Assembly: GCA_012961925.1 (NCBI GenBank)
Contig: DTYK01000130.1
Location: 1-12,582 of the forward strand
Length of the DNA: 12,582 nt
Direction of reading: 5' to 3'
Source: Candidatus Latescibacterota bacterium
Lineage (GTDB): Bacteria; Latescibacterota; MVCY01; DTYK01
Shown here piece after piece: positions 1-5,822 of this stretch. The notes below the pieces were generated by a model. It was not told the origin of the DNA, did no database searches, and saw only the letters and a program-made list of their open reading frames with translations. The position numbers and the translations under genes are program-made. Position 1 is the first letter of the stretch. Each line of letters starts with the position of its first letter.

Positions 1-597
1 ATATGGAAGGAGGCCACCTCTATTGATGTCGCCAGTAGCCGTGTATTCATCCTCTCCCCCTGGGATCAGATCATCTTTCTCTCATTTCATGCCCTTAAGC
101 ACTCCTTCTGGCGACTGATATGGATGGTGGATATCGCCGAGGCGGTTCGCTCATATGAAGAGGTTCTCGACTGGGATCACCTCCTGAAGAGGGCTCGGGA
201 GTTCGGTCTGTCGAGAGCGGTATACTATGGCCTTAGCTATGTCAGAGAGGTTCTGGGCGCCCCCGTTCCAGCAGAGGTCATCTCTGCCCTGAGACCACGG
301 CATCAGGGTTACATGGAGAGGAGGTTATTGGACCTGGCCCTTGCCAATCTGGGCACTGACGGTTTGAGCGAGCTTCTCTACCTATTTTCCATCCCCGGGA
401 TGGCCGGAAGGGCCAGGTTTCTGTGGGAGACCATCTTCCCCAGGGCAGAGATAAGGCCCCAGCTTGTCGGAAGGGGTCAACACATGACCGGAGTCCTCTT
501 CTATCCCATTCGTCTCTTCTATGTGGGAGTTCTGGCACGAGACCTGACCCTGAGGTTTCTTCAAATGCGTTGGTCAGGGAGGAAGGCTTTCCCATAG
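1..597 (+). CDS. Uncharacterised nucleotidyltransferase-family protein, C-terminal part (5' end outside window)
   Basis: The frame is open from base 1 to a TAG at 595-597, giving 198 residues, so the gene starts left of the window. The ATG at 124 is internal, because recognisable family sequence lies before it. The visible part carries the pattern I associate with the C-terminal helical half of the uncharacterised nucleotidyltransferase family (NTP_transf_5, PF14907): FHALKHSFWRLIWMVDIAEA, then DWDHLLKRAREFGLSRAVYY, then VLGAPVPAEV. The catalytic nucleotidyltransferase core (GS-x-D-x-D type) would lie in the missing N-terminal half, so activity cannot be judged. In lasso-peptide clusters such proteins sit beside an HPr-kinase-like gene and a PqqD-like gene, as here, and have been linked to nucleotide transfer onto a phosphorylated peptide. 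A similar role here is inference. The last ~40 residues (VGRGQHMTGVLFYPIRLFYV onward) are hydrophobic and may lie at the membrane. Confidence 0.7.
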   Translation: MWKEATSIDVASSRVFILSPWDQIIFLSFHALKHSFWRLIWMVDIAEAVRSYEEVLDWDHLLKRAREFGLSRAVYYGLSYVREVLGAPVPAEVISALRPRHQGYMERRLLDLALANLGTDGLSELLYLFSIPGMAGRARFLWETIFPRAEIRPQLVGRGQHMTGVLFYPIRLFYVGVLARDLTLRFLQMRWSGRKAFP

Positions 598-822
598 CGG
601 GTTGGAGTTAGGTCTTCAGGCTTTCATCCCGGGATCTACAGGTTCGGCGACACAAGAAAAAGGAAGGATGAGGACTGTAAGAACTTTCGCATTTTCTATT
701 TTCTGATTCTAAGCGAAGCCTTGTCGGTTTGGGGCGAAGCTTCGACAGGCGGTTGGCATTTTAGCCTGAGTAATGGAAAAGATGGACTCGTCTCCAATTT
801 TTTCGAGAGGGGGTGTTTGAGG
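598..822 (+). other. 225-bp non-coding stretch with an imperfect hairpin (718-750)
   Basis: I see no convincing gene. A TTG-started extension of the downstream reading frame is possible from 721, but it has no ribosome-binding site and its start falls inside a hairpin. The hairpin is GCC(718-720), a bulged T, TGTCG(722-726), a 16-base loop, then CGACA(743-747) and GGC(748-750), giving 8 paired bases with one bulge. There is no T-run after it, so it is not a clear terminator. It could be a leader-RNA structure or an intergenic repeat copy. I found no convincing promoter, although the AT-rich stretch 684-712 is the likeliest place for one. Confidence 0.4.
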
Positions 823-1278
823 ATGGCAAGCGGGATCAGGGAGACCGGATCACCAGTTGAGCTCGAGAGGGCATGGCCTTCAAGGCGTGAGTTCATCAAG
901 GCAGGTCTGTTCCTCTCGGTCGGTGCTTTCCTTCTGAAAGGTTTTTTCGGTGTACGCCGTGCCCTAAGCTGGTGGGAAAGACCCCGTTATGAAGTTGATG
1001 GGGAGACGTTGTTGAGAAGCTATCCTAAGAGGAATCCGAGCCTTACCTGGAGGTCAACAGATGATGGCCTTCTCCTGGTTCCATCCGACGGGGGGGATCC
1101 GACCCACCGGCTGAATAGGGTGGCCGAAGTGATCTGGAATATGTGTGATGGTCATCACCGGCCCTATCAGATCGCCCGGGCAGTGACCAGGAGATTTGAA
1201 GTTCCTGAAGGGACCTGTCTCAGGGATACCCTGGAGCTCCTTACAGCCCTCCACAGCGAGGGATTAATAGCGATCTGA
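823..1278 (+). CDS. PqqD-like peptide-binding domain protein with a twin-arginine signal/anchor
   Basis: The protein has 151 residues from ATG 823, with purine-rich GAGAGGGGG (805-813) upstream as ribosome-binding site. The C-terminal half (about 80-151) is PqqD-like, containing IWNMCDGHH (104-112), QIA (116-118) and RFEVPE (124-129). It is clearly related to the C-terminal domain of the radical SAM protein encoded downstream (13 of 23 residues identical across the IWN...RFE block). PqqD/RRE domains bind the leader of RiPP precursors and present it to the modifying enzyme, which suggests that job here. The odd part is the N-terminus. S20-R21-R22-E23-F24-I25-K26 matches the Tat consensus S-R-R-x-F-L-K and is followed by a hydrophobic stretch, AGLFLSVGAFLLKGFFGV (27-44). 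This predicts Tat export or an N-terminal membrane anchor, which conflicts with a cytoplasmic chaperone role unless the domain faces the cytoplasm or acts in the periplasm. Confidence is good for the PqqD fold and moderate for the export signal. Confidence 0.75.
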   Translation: MASGIRETGSPVELERAWPSRREFIKAGLFLSVGAFLLKGFFGVRRALSWWERPRYEVDGETLLRSYPKRNPSLTWRSTDDGLLLVPSDGGDPTHRLNRVAEVIWNMCDGHHRPYQIARAVTRRFEVPEGTCLRDTLELLTALHSEGLIAI

Positions 1279-1321
1279 ACCCTGCGGCGATATCCAACGC
1301 CGAAGCCAGCAATGGGGGTGG

Positions 1322-1642
1322 ATGATGTCCGATAGCGACGGGAAGAGATCCGGTTCATCAAGGACTCATAGTAAAGAGGGGCTCAAGGAGCGCTATGTAA
1401 AGCCGGTTGTGGAGACCCTGTTAGGCCCTCCTGCTTACGGGCAGAAGGATATATGCAGGCCTGATTGGCCCAGCAGGCCCGGGTCTTGCGTCCCTTGGCA
1501 ACCCTGTTGGCCTAAGCCCTGTAGGCCTAGGCCCTGTAGGCCTACGCCGTGCAGGCCGTGGCCCTGCAACCCTGTGCCATGTCGGCCTGATCTGCCATGT
1601 CGGCCTGATCTGCCATGTCTGCCTGATCCCTGTGCGCCCTGA
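1322..1642 (+). CDS. Cys/Pro-repeat RiPP precursor candidate
   Basis: The protein has 106 residues. ATG 1322 is followed directly by a second ATG (1325), and GGGGGTGG (1314-1321) lies just upstream. A GC-rich inverted repeat (CGGCG 1285-1289 / CGCCG 1298-1302) precedes it. The first ~40 residues are polar and leader-like, containing ERYVKPVVETLLG (23-35). Here Y25-x2-P28-x-V30-x4-G35 closely resembles the Y-x2-P-x-L-x3-G motif that lasso B1/RRE proteins bind. The remainder (45-106) has 11 Cys at 45, 56, 62, 67, 72, 77, 82, 87, 93, 99 and 104, mostly in C-x-P-x-P units five residues apart, ending in six-residue CRPDLP units. Four segments read C-x-P-D. Only two Ser and one Thr lie in this region. 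The location between a PqqD-like gene and a radical SAM gene supports a modified-peptide precursor. The alternative is a Cys/Pro-rich structural or metal-binding protein. No known family is recognised, and the chemistry is unknown. Confidence 0.7.
   Translation: MMSDSDGKRSGSSRTHSKEGLKERYVKPVVETLLGPPAYGQKDICRPDWPSRPGSCVPWQPCWPKPCRPRPCRPTPCRPWPCNPVPCRPDLPCRPDLPCLPDPCAP
1502..1629 (+). repeat. In-frame tandem repeats within the precursor core (15-bp then 18-bp units)
   Basis: Five 15-bp units start at 1502, 1517, 1532, 1547 and 1562, typified by CCCTGTAGGCCTACG. They are followed by 18-bp units at 1576, 1594 and 1612. The first two 18-mers (GCCATGTCGGCCTGATCT) are identical and the third differs at two bases. 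All units are multiples of three and encode one C-x-P-x-P or C-R-P-D-L-P motif each. The near-identity of neighbouring units at DNA level suggests recent unit duplication by slippage or recombination, so copy number may vary between strains. Confidence 0.9.
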
Positions 1643-1693
1643 ATTAAGTCTTGAGCAGATGATCTGAAGGGATCACAGGCATAGGAGGGATCC

Positions 1694-1727
1694 GGTGCCA
1701 GAGCATCTGGCGCCCAGTTTCTGCCAG
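1694..1727 (+). promoter_or_regulatory. Intercistronic hairpin between precursor and radical SAM gene, with an alternative pairing
   Basis: GGTGCCAGA (1694-1702) pairs with TCTGGCGCC (1706-1714) around a GCA loop, giving 9 pairs including one G-U in RNA. It is followed by CAGTTTCT, which is only a weak T-run. CTGGC (1707-1711) can instead pair with GCCAG (1723-1727), so two exclusive structures are possible. Hairpins after a RiPP precursor often act as partial terminators or stabilise the 3' end, so that more precursor than enzyme is made. That role is inferred here. Confidence 0.55.
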
Positions 1728-1759
1728 GAGCAGGGTCTGACGATATTTTGTCATTATCC

Positions 1760-1763
1760 GGAG
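1760..1763 (+). promoter_or_regulatory. Ribosome-binding site setting the radical SAM start at ATG 1772
   Basis: GGAG lies 8 bases before ATG 1772. A TTG at 1748 would extend the protein by 8 residues, but it lies upstream of this site and has no comparable site of its own. ATG 1772 is therefore preferred. Confidence 0.65.
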
Positions 1764-1771
1764 ATGCTCAG

Positions 1772-3355
1772 ATGGGTTCGGCCGAAGAGAGATACATCCG
1801 CCTGCGGGAAGATTGTTTTCTGGCCAAAGGGGCCAGGAACTGTGCCCTCTATGATATGAAGGCGGGCCGCGTGTATCAGGTACGGGGGCTTGTACAAGAT
1901 ATATTAAAGCTGGGTATCCGGGGTCTAACGACCGAGGCTATTATATCAAGGCTTGGACTGAGGCCAGAGGAAGGGGAGAGATGCCTTCAGTTTTTACAGG
2001 TGATGTCAGAGGGTGGTCTTCTCAGGTTCTCCCCTGTGAAGCTCGATCAGACCCTTCCGGTGAAAGGGTCTGCGGCTGGCCTTCAGTTCATGTGGCTAGA
2101 GTTGACGTCGTACTGTAACCTCAGATGTATCCATTGTTATGCCGGGGCAGAAGACCGTCAACAATCGGACGGACTTTCCACCGGGGAGTGGAAGGACTTG
2201 ATCCGTGAAGGTGCAGCCCTTGGGTGCCGACGCTTGCAGTTCACGGGAGGGGAGGCTACATTACGAGATGACCTGTTCGAGCTGGTTGAGTGTGCCCGAA
2301 CCGAAAACTATGAGTTCATCGAGATATTCAGTAACTTAACAACCCTCAACAGGACGACTGCAAGGCAGATTACCGAAGCCGGGGCTCATGTGGCCACCTC
2401 AATCTATTCATACAGGGCCAAGACCCACGACCTGATCACACGAAAGACCGGGAGTTTCTACAGGACGGTGCAGGGCATAAGGTTATTGCTGAAACATAAA
2501 GTTCCTGTCAGAGTCGCCATAATTGTGCTGAAACAGAACGAGGAAGATGTCGATCGGACGATCCGATTTGTAGAAGATTTAGGTGTTGAACCGCCGATGA
2601 TCGGGACCGATGTTGTCAGGCCGACAGGGAGGGGTAGGGACAAGACCTTGTTGCCAGAGCGATATTCATCGACAAGATGTCCGGACTTCTGTGTGGGCGA
2701 TCTTTCCCAAAACCGATGTTGGCCGGGTAAGATAACCGTAACAAGCCAGGGGGAGGTTATCCCCTGTATCTTCGCCAGGAACCTGGTGGTTGGAAAGTAC
2801 CGTCAGGGAAGGCTCTCGCCAATTGTCAACGGAGAAGAGCTTCAGAAACTCTGGAGGATTACCCTGGACGAAGTGGAGGTATGCAGGGACTGCGAATATA
2901 GATACGCCTGCTGGGATTGCCGTGCAATAGCCTACACAGCCACCGGAAACCTCTACGCAAAGTCGCCCAGGTGTACGTACGATCCCTATACAGGGAGATG
3001 GATCGATGAAAGCGAGGGAGGAGAGGAGATCAGCGCTATGGGAATTGAACACCCGGATAAGCCCCTCAAAAGAGGAGATCTGGTGTTCAGAGAACTGGAG
3101 GGGGAGGGCATACTATTTGATCCTAAGACCGGTTCGATGCATTCACTCACTAAGACTGCTCTCCTGATATGGAACCTTTGCGACGGTCGGCACAGCCTGA
3201 AGCAGATCGCAGACCATATCCTCGAAAGATTCGAAGCAGAACCGGACCAGGTGAGAGGAGACGTGAAGGAGACAGTGGGGAGGTTTCAGCAACTCGGGTT
3301 GCTTCAAGGATCGGTTGCAACTTCAGCAGAACCTGAGAGGCAAAAGGGAACTTGA
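1772..3355 (+). CDS. Radical SAM/SPASM peptide-modifying enzyme with N- and C-terminal PqqD/RRE-like domains
   Basis: The protein has 527 residues. Residues ~8-85 look like a degenerate PqqD/RRE-type winged-helix region (YDMKAGRVYQVRGLV... EGGLLRFS). The radical SAM core follows, with the [4Fe-4S] motif C115-x3-C119-x2-C122 (SYCNLRCIHCYAG) and a GGEATLRDD glycine motif. The SPASM region has C303, C307, C316-x10-G327-x4-C332, then C371-x2-C374-x5-C380-x2-C383 (CRDCEYRYACWDC) and C401, enough ligands for two auxiliary clusters. Residues ~425-515 form a second, clear PqqD domain with IWNLCDGRH at 466-474. Enzymes of this class (PqqE, sactisynthases, ranthipeptide and heme-d1-type relatives) use SAM to make C-C or thioether crosslinks or related changes on peptides. 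The Cys-rich protein encoded just upstream is the obvious substrate, with Cys-thioether formation the leading guess. Two built-in PqqD-type domains plus a separate one next door is unusual. The C-terminal ~15 residues are a polar tail. Confidence 0.88.
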   Translation: MGSAEERYIRLREDCFLAKGARNCALYDMKAGRVYQVRGLVQDILKLGIRGLTTEAIISRLGLRPEEGERCLQFLQVMSEGGLLRFSPVKLDQTLPVKGSAAGLQFMWLELTSYCNLRCIHCYAGAEDRQQSDGLSTGEWKDLIREGAALGCRRLQFTGGEATLRDDLFELVECARTENYEFIEIFSNLTTLNRTTARQITEAGAHVATSIYSYRAKTHDLITRKTGSFYRTVQGIRLLLKHKVPVRVAIIVLKQNEEDVDRTIRFVEDLGVEPPMIGTDVVRPTGRGRDKTLLPERYSSTRCPDFCVGDLSQNRCWPGKITVTSQGEVIPCIFARNLVVGKYRQGRLSPIVNGEELQKLWRITLDEVEVCRDCEYRYACWDCRAIAYTATGNLYAKSPRCTYDPYTGRWIDESEGGEEISAMGIEHPDKPLKRGDLVFRELEGEGILFDPKTGSMHSLTKTALLIWNLCDGRHSLKQIADHILERFEAEPDQVRGDVKETVGRFQQLGLLQGSVATSAEPERQKGT

Positions 3356-3461
3356 AGGGAGGGCGAGCCGTAATTCAGCCTTTAGACTTTCATCCCCGAA
3401 TGGACTCAGCGATTTGTCTTGCCCAGGATGAAATGCTAAGGCATCGGATACTGTATATAGT

Positions 3462-3490
3462 GGAGCCTCGTGGGTCTGAGGCGAAGCTCC
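3462..3490 (+). promoter_or_regulatory. Small hairpin in the 157-bp gap before the HPr-kinase-like gene
   Basis: GCCTC (3465-3469) pairs with GAGGC (3478-3482), and the flanking GGA (3462-3464) can pair with TCC (3488-3490) across a bulge. There is no T-run, so this is not a clear terminator. The gap (3356-3512) otherwise holds only a short open frame overlapping the next gene, which I do not support as a gene. Confidence 0.3.
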
Positions 3491-3512
3491 GCCAGACAAT
3501 GATAGGTGTATC

Positions 3513-4436
3513 ATGCGGTGGTCAGAGGTGGAGTCTTTGTACAACGAAGATAAGGAGATAGTTCAAAGAATAGTCTGCCGCTGGCAAAAGACCTACAACG
3601 TGGTCGGACTCCCTATAGCCGTCCGGTCAAACTCACCAAAGTTCATGGCACAGTTTGATGAGGTCTTCCGTCGCCTCGGAGTGCCACGTCAGGATAAGGC
3701 CCAGCTCGTATATTCCGTGATCGTTGACAGAAGGGGAAGGTCATCCTCACGATGTAATTATATCCTTAAAGGAGATCGCATATCCTTCAAGACAGCGAAC
3801 TATGGGGAGCTTCTGTCGAAGTTGGAAAGGGATATTGAGGGTTCAGTGATGAGGAAGCTGTTTGATCATTACCTCATCCATGCGGGGGTTGTTGCCAGAT
3901 ATGGTAAGGGCCTGATCCTCCCGGCCGGACCGGGGAAGGGGAAGACAACCCTGGTGGCGGCACTTCTCGAACGAGGATTTCAATACCTCTGCGATGATTT
4001 TGCCATAATTGATCCAGTATCCCTCAAGGTACTGCCCTTCCCCAAGAGCCTCTGTTTTGAAGGGGACGGCCTGGAGTTCTTCCCCAACCTGAGGGCACAT
4101 GCCACCGCCACAGACTGGACGGCCAACGGTGAGGTATGGCCGGTCTGGTACGTCGACCCTCTTGAAGTCGGTCCTGGTGGCCTGGGGGAGGCCAGCTCTG
4201 TTAAATACATAATCTTTCCCGAACACGATCATTTTCGTGAGACAAGGCTGACCAGGCTATCAAAGGCAAAGGCTGTGTTGGGGCTGGCAGAGAACCTCTT
4301 GAACTTCGATTTCTTCGGTAAGGCGGTTGTTGATCCGCTCATCAACCTCGTGGAGAACTCGGAGTGCTTCAAGCTTTCAGTGGGCAAGCCCGGAGATGGT
4401 GCAGCTCTGATCTGCGAACTCATTAAAGGTGGTTAA
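3513..4436 (+). CDS. HPr kinase-related protein (HprK-like P-loop kinase)
   Basis: The protein has 307 residues, with AGGTG just upstream of ATG 3513. The P-loop is G139-P-G-K-G-K-T-T146, placed after HAGVVARYGKGLILPAGPG and followed by ALLERGFQYLCDDFAIID with the D161-D162 pair. This is the order seen in HprK-type kinases and PEPCK-like P-loop folds. Length and layout (a ~110-residue N-terminal region before the kinase half) fit the HprK-related families that sit beside PqqD-like and nucleotidyltransferase genes, rather than true HPr kinase/phosphorylase. No PTS gene is in the window. In lasso systems of the paeninodin type, a homologous kinase phosphorylates a Ser of the precursor. By analogy this protein may phosphorylate the Cys/Pro peptide or another partner. 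The peptide has few Ser/Thr in its repeat region, so the substrate remains open. It follows the radical SAM gene on the same strand and probably belongs to the same unit. Confidence 0.8.
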   Translation: MRWSEVESLYNEDKEIVQRIVCRWQKTYNVVGLPIAVRSNSPKFMAQFDEVFRRLGVPRQDKAQLVYSVIVDRRGRSSSRCNYILKGDRISFKTANYGELLSKLERDIEGSVMRKLFDHYLIHAGVVARYGKGLILPAGPGKGKTTLVAALLERGFQYLCDDFAIIDPVSLKVLPFPKSLCFEGDGLEFFPNLRAHATATDWTANGEVWPVWYVDPLEVGPGGLGEASSVKYIIFPEHDHFRETRLTRLSKAKAVLGLAENLLNFDFFGKAVVDPLINLVENSECFKLSVGKPGDGAALICELIKGG

Positions 4437-4487
4437 AATCCTTGACCGGAAATGTATTATGACCTTTCTCCGGGCTCCAAATCCGTC

Positions 4488-4492
4488 GGAGG
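4488..4492 (+). promoter_or_regulatory. Ribosome-binding site supporting the WbqC-like start at ATG 4506
   Basis: GGAGG lies 13 bases before ATG 4506, a slightly long spacing. The longer reading from ATG 4452 adds 18 residues with no family resemblance, while the conserved MIVAVHQPQYLPWLGYF begins exactly at 4506. Confidence 0.55.
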
Positions 4493-4505
4493 CTCATCGA
4501 AAGAT

Positions 4506-5198
4506 ATGATAGTTGCCGTTCATCAACCGCAATACCTGCCCTGGCTCGGATACTTTGACAAGATGGACCGGGCGGACGTATTTGTTCTCCTTGATAATGT
4601 CCAGTTCAAGAAGAACGAGTGGCAGAACCGGAACAGGATCAAGACCTCTCAGGGGTGGCAATGGTTGACGGTTCCGGTTAAATATAGGTTTCCGCAGAAG
4701 GTCAAAGAGGTGGAGATCAACAATCAGGTCAAGTGGGGGCACAAACACCTTCAGGCACTGCGAACCAACTATTTAAAGACCGGCTACTTTGGCGATCACC
4801 GCCCGTTTTTCGAGGAGATCTTCGCCAGAGACTGGATCAGGTTGGTCGATCTGAACGTCTGTATTATCGATTATCTGAGAGATACCCTCGGCATCTCTAC
4901 ACAGATACGGATGGCGTCGAAGATGGCCCTTTCAGAAGAGCCTAACCAGAGGCTCATAGATATCTGCCGGGAAGTCGGGGCCGACATGTATTTAGCCGGC
5001 GCCGGTGGAAGGGATTATATGGATCTTTCAGCCTTTGAGAGGGCCGGACTCAGGGTGGAGTTCCAGGAATACATCCACCCTGTCTATCCCCAGCTCTTCG
5101 GTGATTTTCAGCCGAATATGTCGGTGGTTGATCTGCTCTTCAACTGTGGGCCAGAGAGCCTGGAGATCATCAGAAAAGGCAGAAAGGGGGGTGGATGA
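4506..5198 (+). CDS. WbqC-like family protein
   Basis: The protein has 230 residues and begins with the family hallmark MIVAVHQPQYLPWLGYFDKM, followed by DVFVLLDNVQFKKNEWQNRN, a histidine- and aromatic-rich pattern typical of the WbqC-like family (PF08889). The length matches the family. Members occur in O-antigen, capsule and EPS loci. The biochemical role is not well settled, with proposals around sugar or glycine/acyl modification of nucleotide sugars. The stop overlaps the start of the next gene by four bases (ATGA), so translation is coupled with the PIG-L deacetylase. The pairing with an aminotransferase and a deacetylase suggests work on an amino sugar. It lies 69 bp after the HPr-kinase-like gene, which links the peptide and glycan parts on one strand. 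Family assignment is firm and function is inference. Confidence 0.85.
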   Translation: MIVAVHQPQYLPWLGYFDKMDRADVFVLLDNVQFKKNEWQNRNRIKTSQGWQWLTVPVKYRFPQKVKEVEINNQVKWGHKHLQALRTNYLKTGYFGDHRPFFEEIFARDWIRLVDLNVCIIDYLRDTLGISTQIRMASKMALSEEPNQRLIDICREVGADMYLAGAGGRDYMDLSAFERAGLRVEFQEYIHPVYPQLFGDFQPNMSVVDLLFNCGPESLEIIRKGRKGGG

Positions 5199-5809
5199 AT
5201 ATCCTTGCTATAGGTTCTCATCCCGATGACATCGAGTACGGCTGTGGTGGGACGCTTCTAAAGTTAAATAGACAGAACCATCCCATCTATCTCTACGTAG
5301 CTACTGGTGGGGACTTCGGTGGTGATCCGAGCATCAGGATGAAAGAGCAGGAGGAGTCGGCCAGGGAGATTGGCGCCAGACGCGTCTTCTGGGGTGGATA
5401 CAAGGATACCCAGATACCCATGAGTCAAGATCTTATTGCCAACATCGAGAGGGTGATCCATCAGGTGAAGCCTGATTTCATCTTCGTCCATTATCCCGAT
5501 GACACCCATCAGGACCACAGGATCCTCTCGAACGCCACAATAACAGCCACCAGGTATATCAGGAATTTCCTTTTCTACGAGGGTCCAACGACCCAGAACT
5601 TCAGTCCCAGCGTCTATGTGGACATAGAGGAGACCCTGGAGCGAAAGATTCAACTTCTTAAGATCCATCACTCCCAGGTGACAAAGACAAATATCGGTGA
5701 CATGACCGTCATGGAACTGGCCCAATCCACGGCCAACTTCAGGGGTATTCAGGGCAGGGTCAAATATGCAGAGGCCTTCTGCCCATCGCGCCTCTTTATG
5801 CTGATCTGA
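5195..5809 (+). CDS. PIG-L/LmbE-family N-acetyl sugar deacetylase
   Basis: The protein has 204 residues. The zinc-site motif G7-S8-H9-P10-D11-D12 (usually AHPDD) is at the N-terminus, followed by IEYGCGGTL. The second motif H105-Q-D107-H108-R109 supplies the remaining metal ligand and catalytic residues, so the enzyme looks intact. The family removes acetyl from GlcNAc-type sugars (GlcNAc-PI, bacillithiol or mycothiol precursors, EPS sugars). Placed between WbqC-like and DegT genes, it most likely deacetylates an amino sugar or sugar nucleotide for the glycan made here. It starts on ATG within the stop of the preceding gene (ATGA overlap). No signal peptide is visible, so it is cytoplasmic. 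The exact substrate cannot be read from sequence. Confidence 0.87.
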   Translation: MNILAIGSHPDDIEYGCGGTLLKLNRQNHPIYLYVATGGDFGGDPSIRMKEQEESAREIGARRVFWGGYKDTQIPMSQDLIANIERVIHQVKPDFIFVHYPDDTHQDHRILSNATITATRYIRNFLFYEGPTTQNFSPSVYVDIEETLERKIQLLKIHHSQVTKTNIGDMTVMELAQSTANFRGIQGRVKYAEAFCPSRLFMLI

Positions 5810-5822
5810 TCGGAGATCATCG

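Noticed and set aside
721..822. Longer TTG-started form of the Tat-PqqD protein
   Set aside because: The start lies inside an imperfect hairpin without a ribosome-binding site; ATG 823 has one and puts the Tat motif at a normal distance from the N-terminus.
1502..1629. CRISPR array
   Set aside because: Repeats are 15-18 bp, contiguous, without spacers, and encode regular amino-acid motifs.
2666..3052. 128-residue minus-strand open frame inside the radical SAM gene
   Set aside because: It is the shadow of a strongly supported SPASM-coding region and shows no plausible domain.
3352..3561. 69-residue open frame between the radical SAM and HprK-like genes
   Set aside because: TTG start overlapping the previous stop, no recognisable motif, and it runs 49 bases into the better-supported kinase gene.
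1..4436. Standard lasso-peptide cluster
   Set aside because: No asparagine-synthetase-like cyclase or transglutaminase-like protease is present, and the precursor core does not look like a lasso core.
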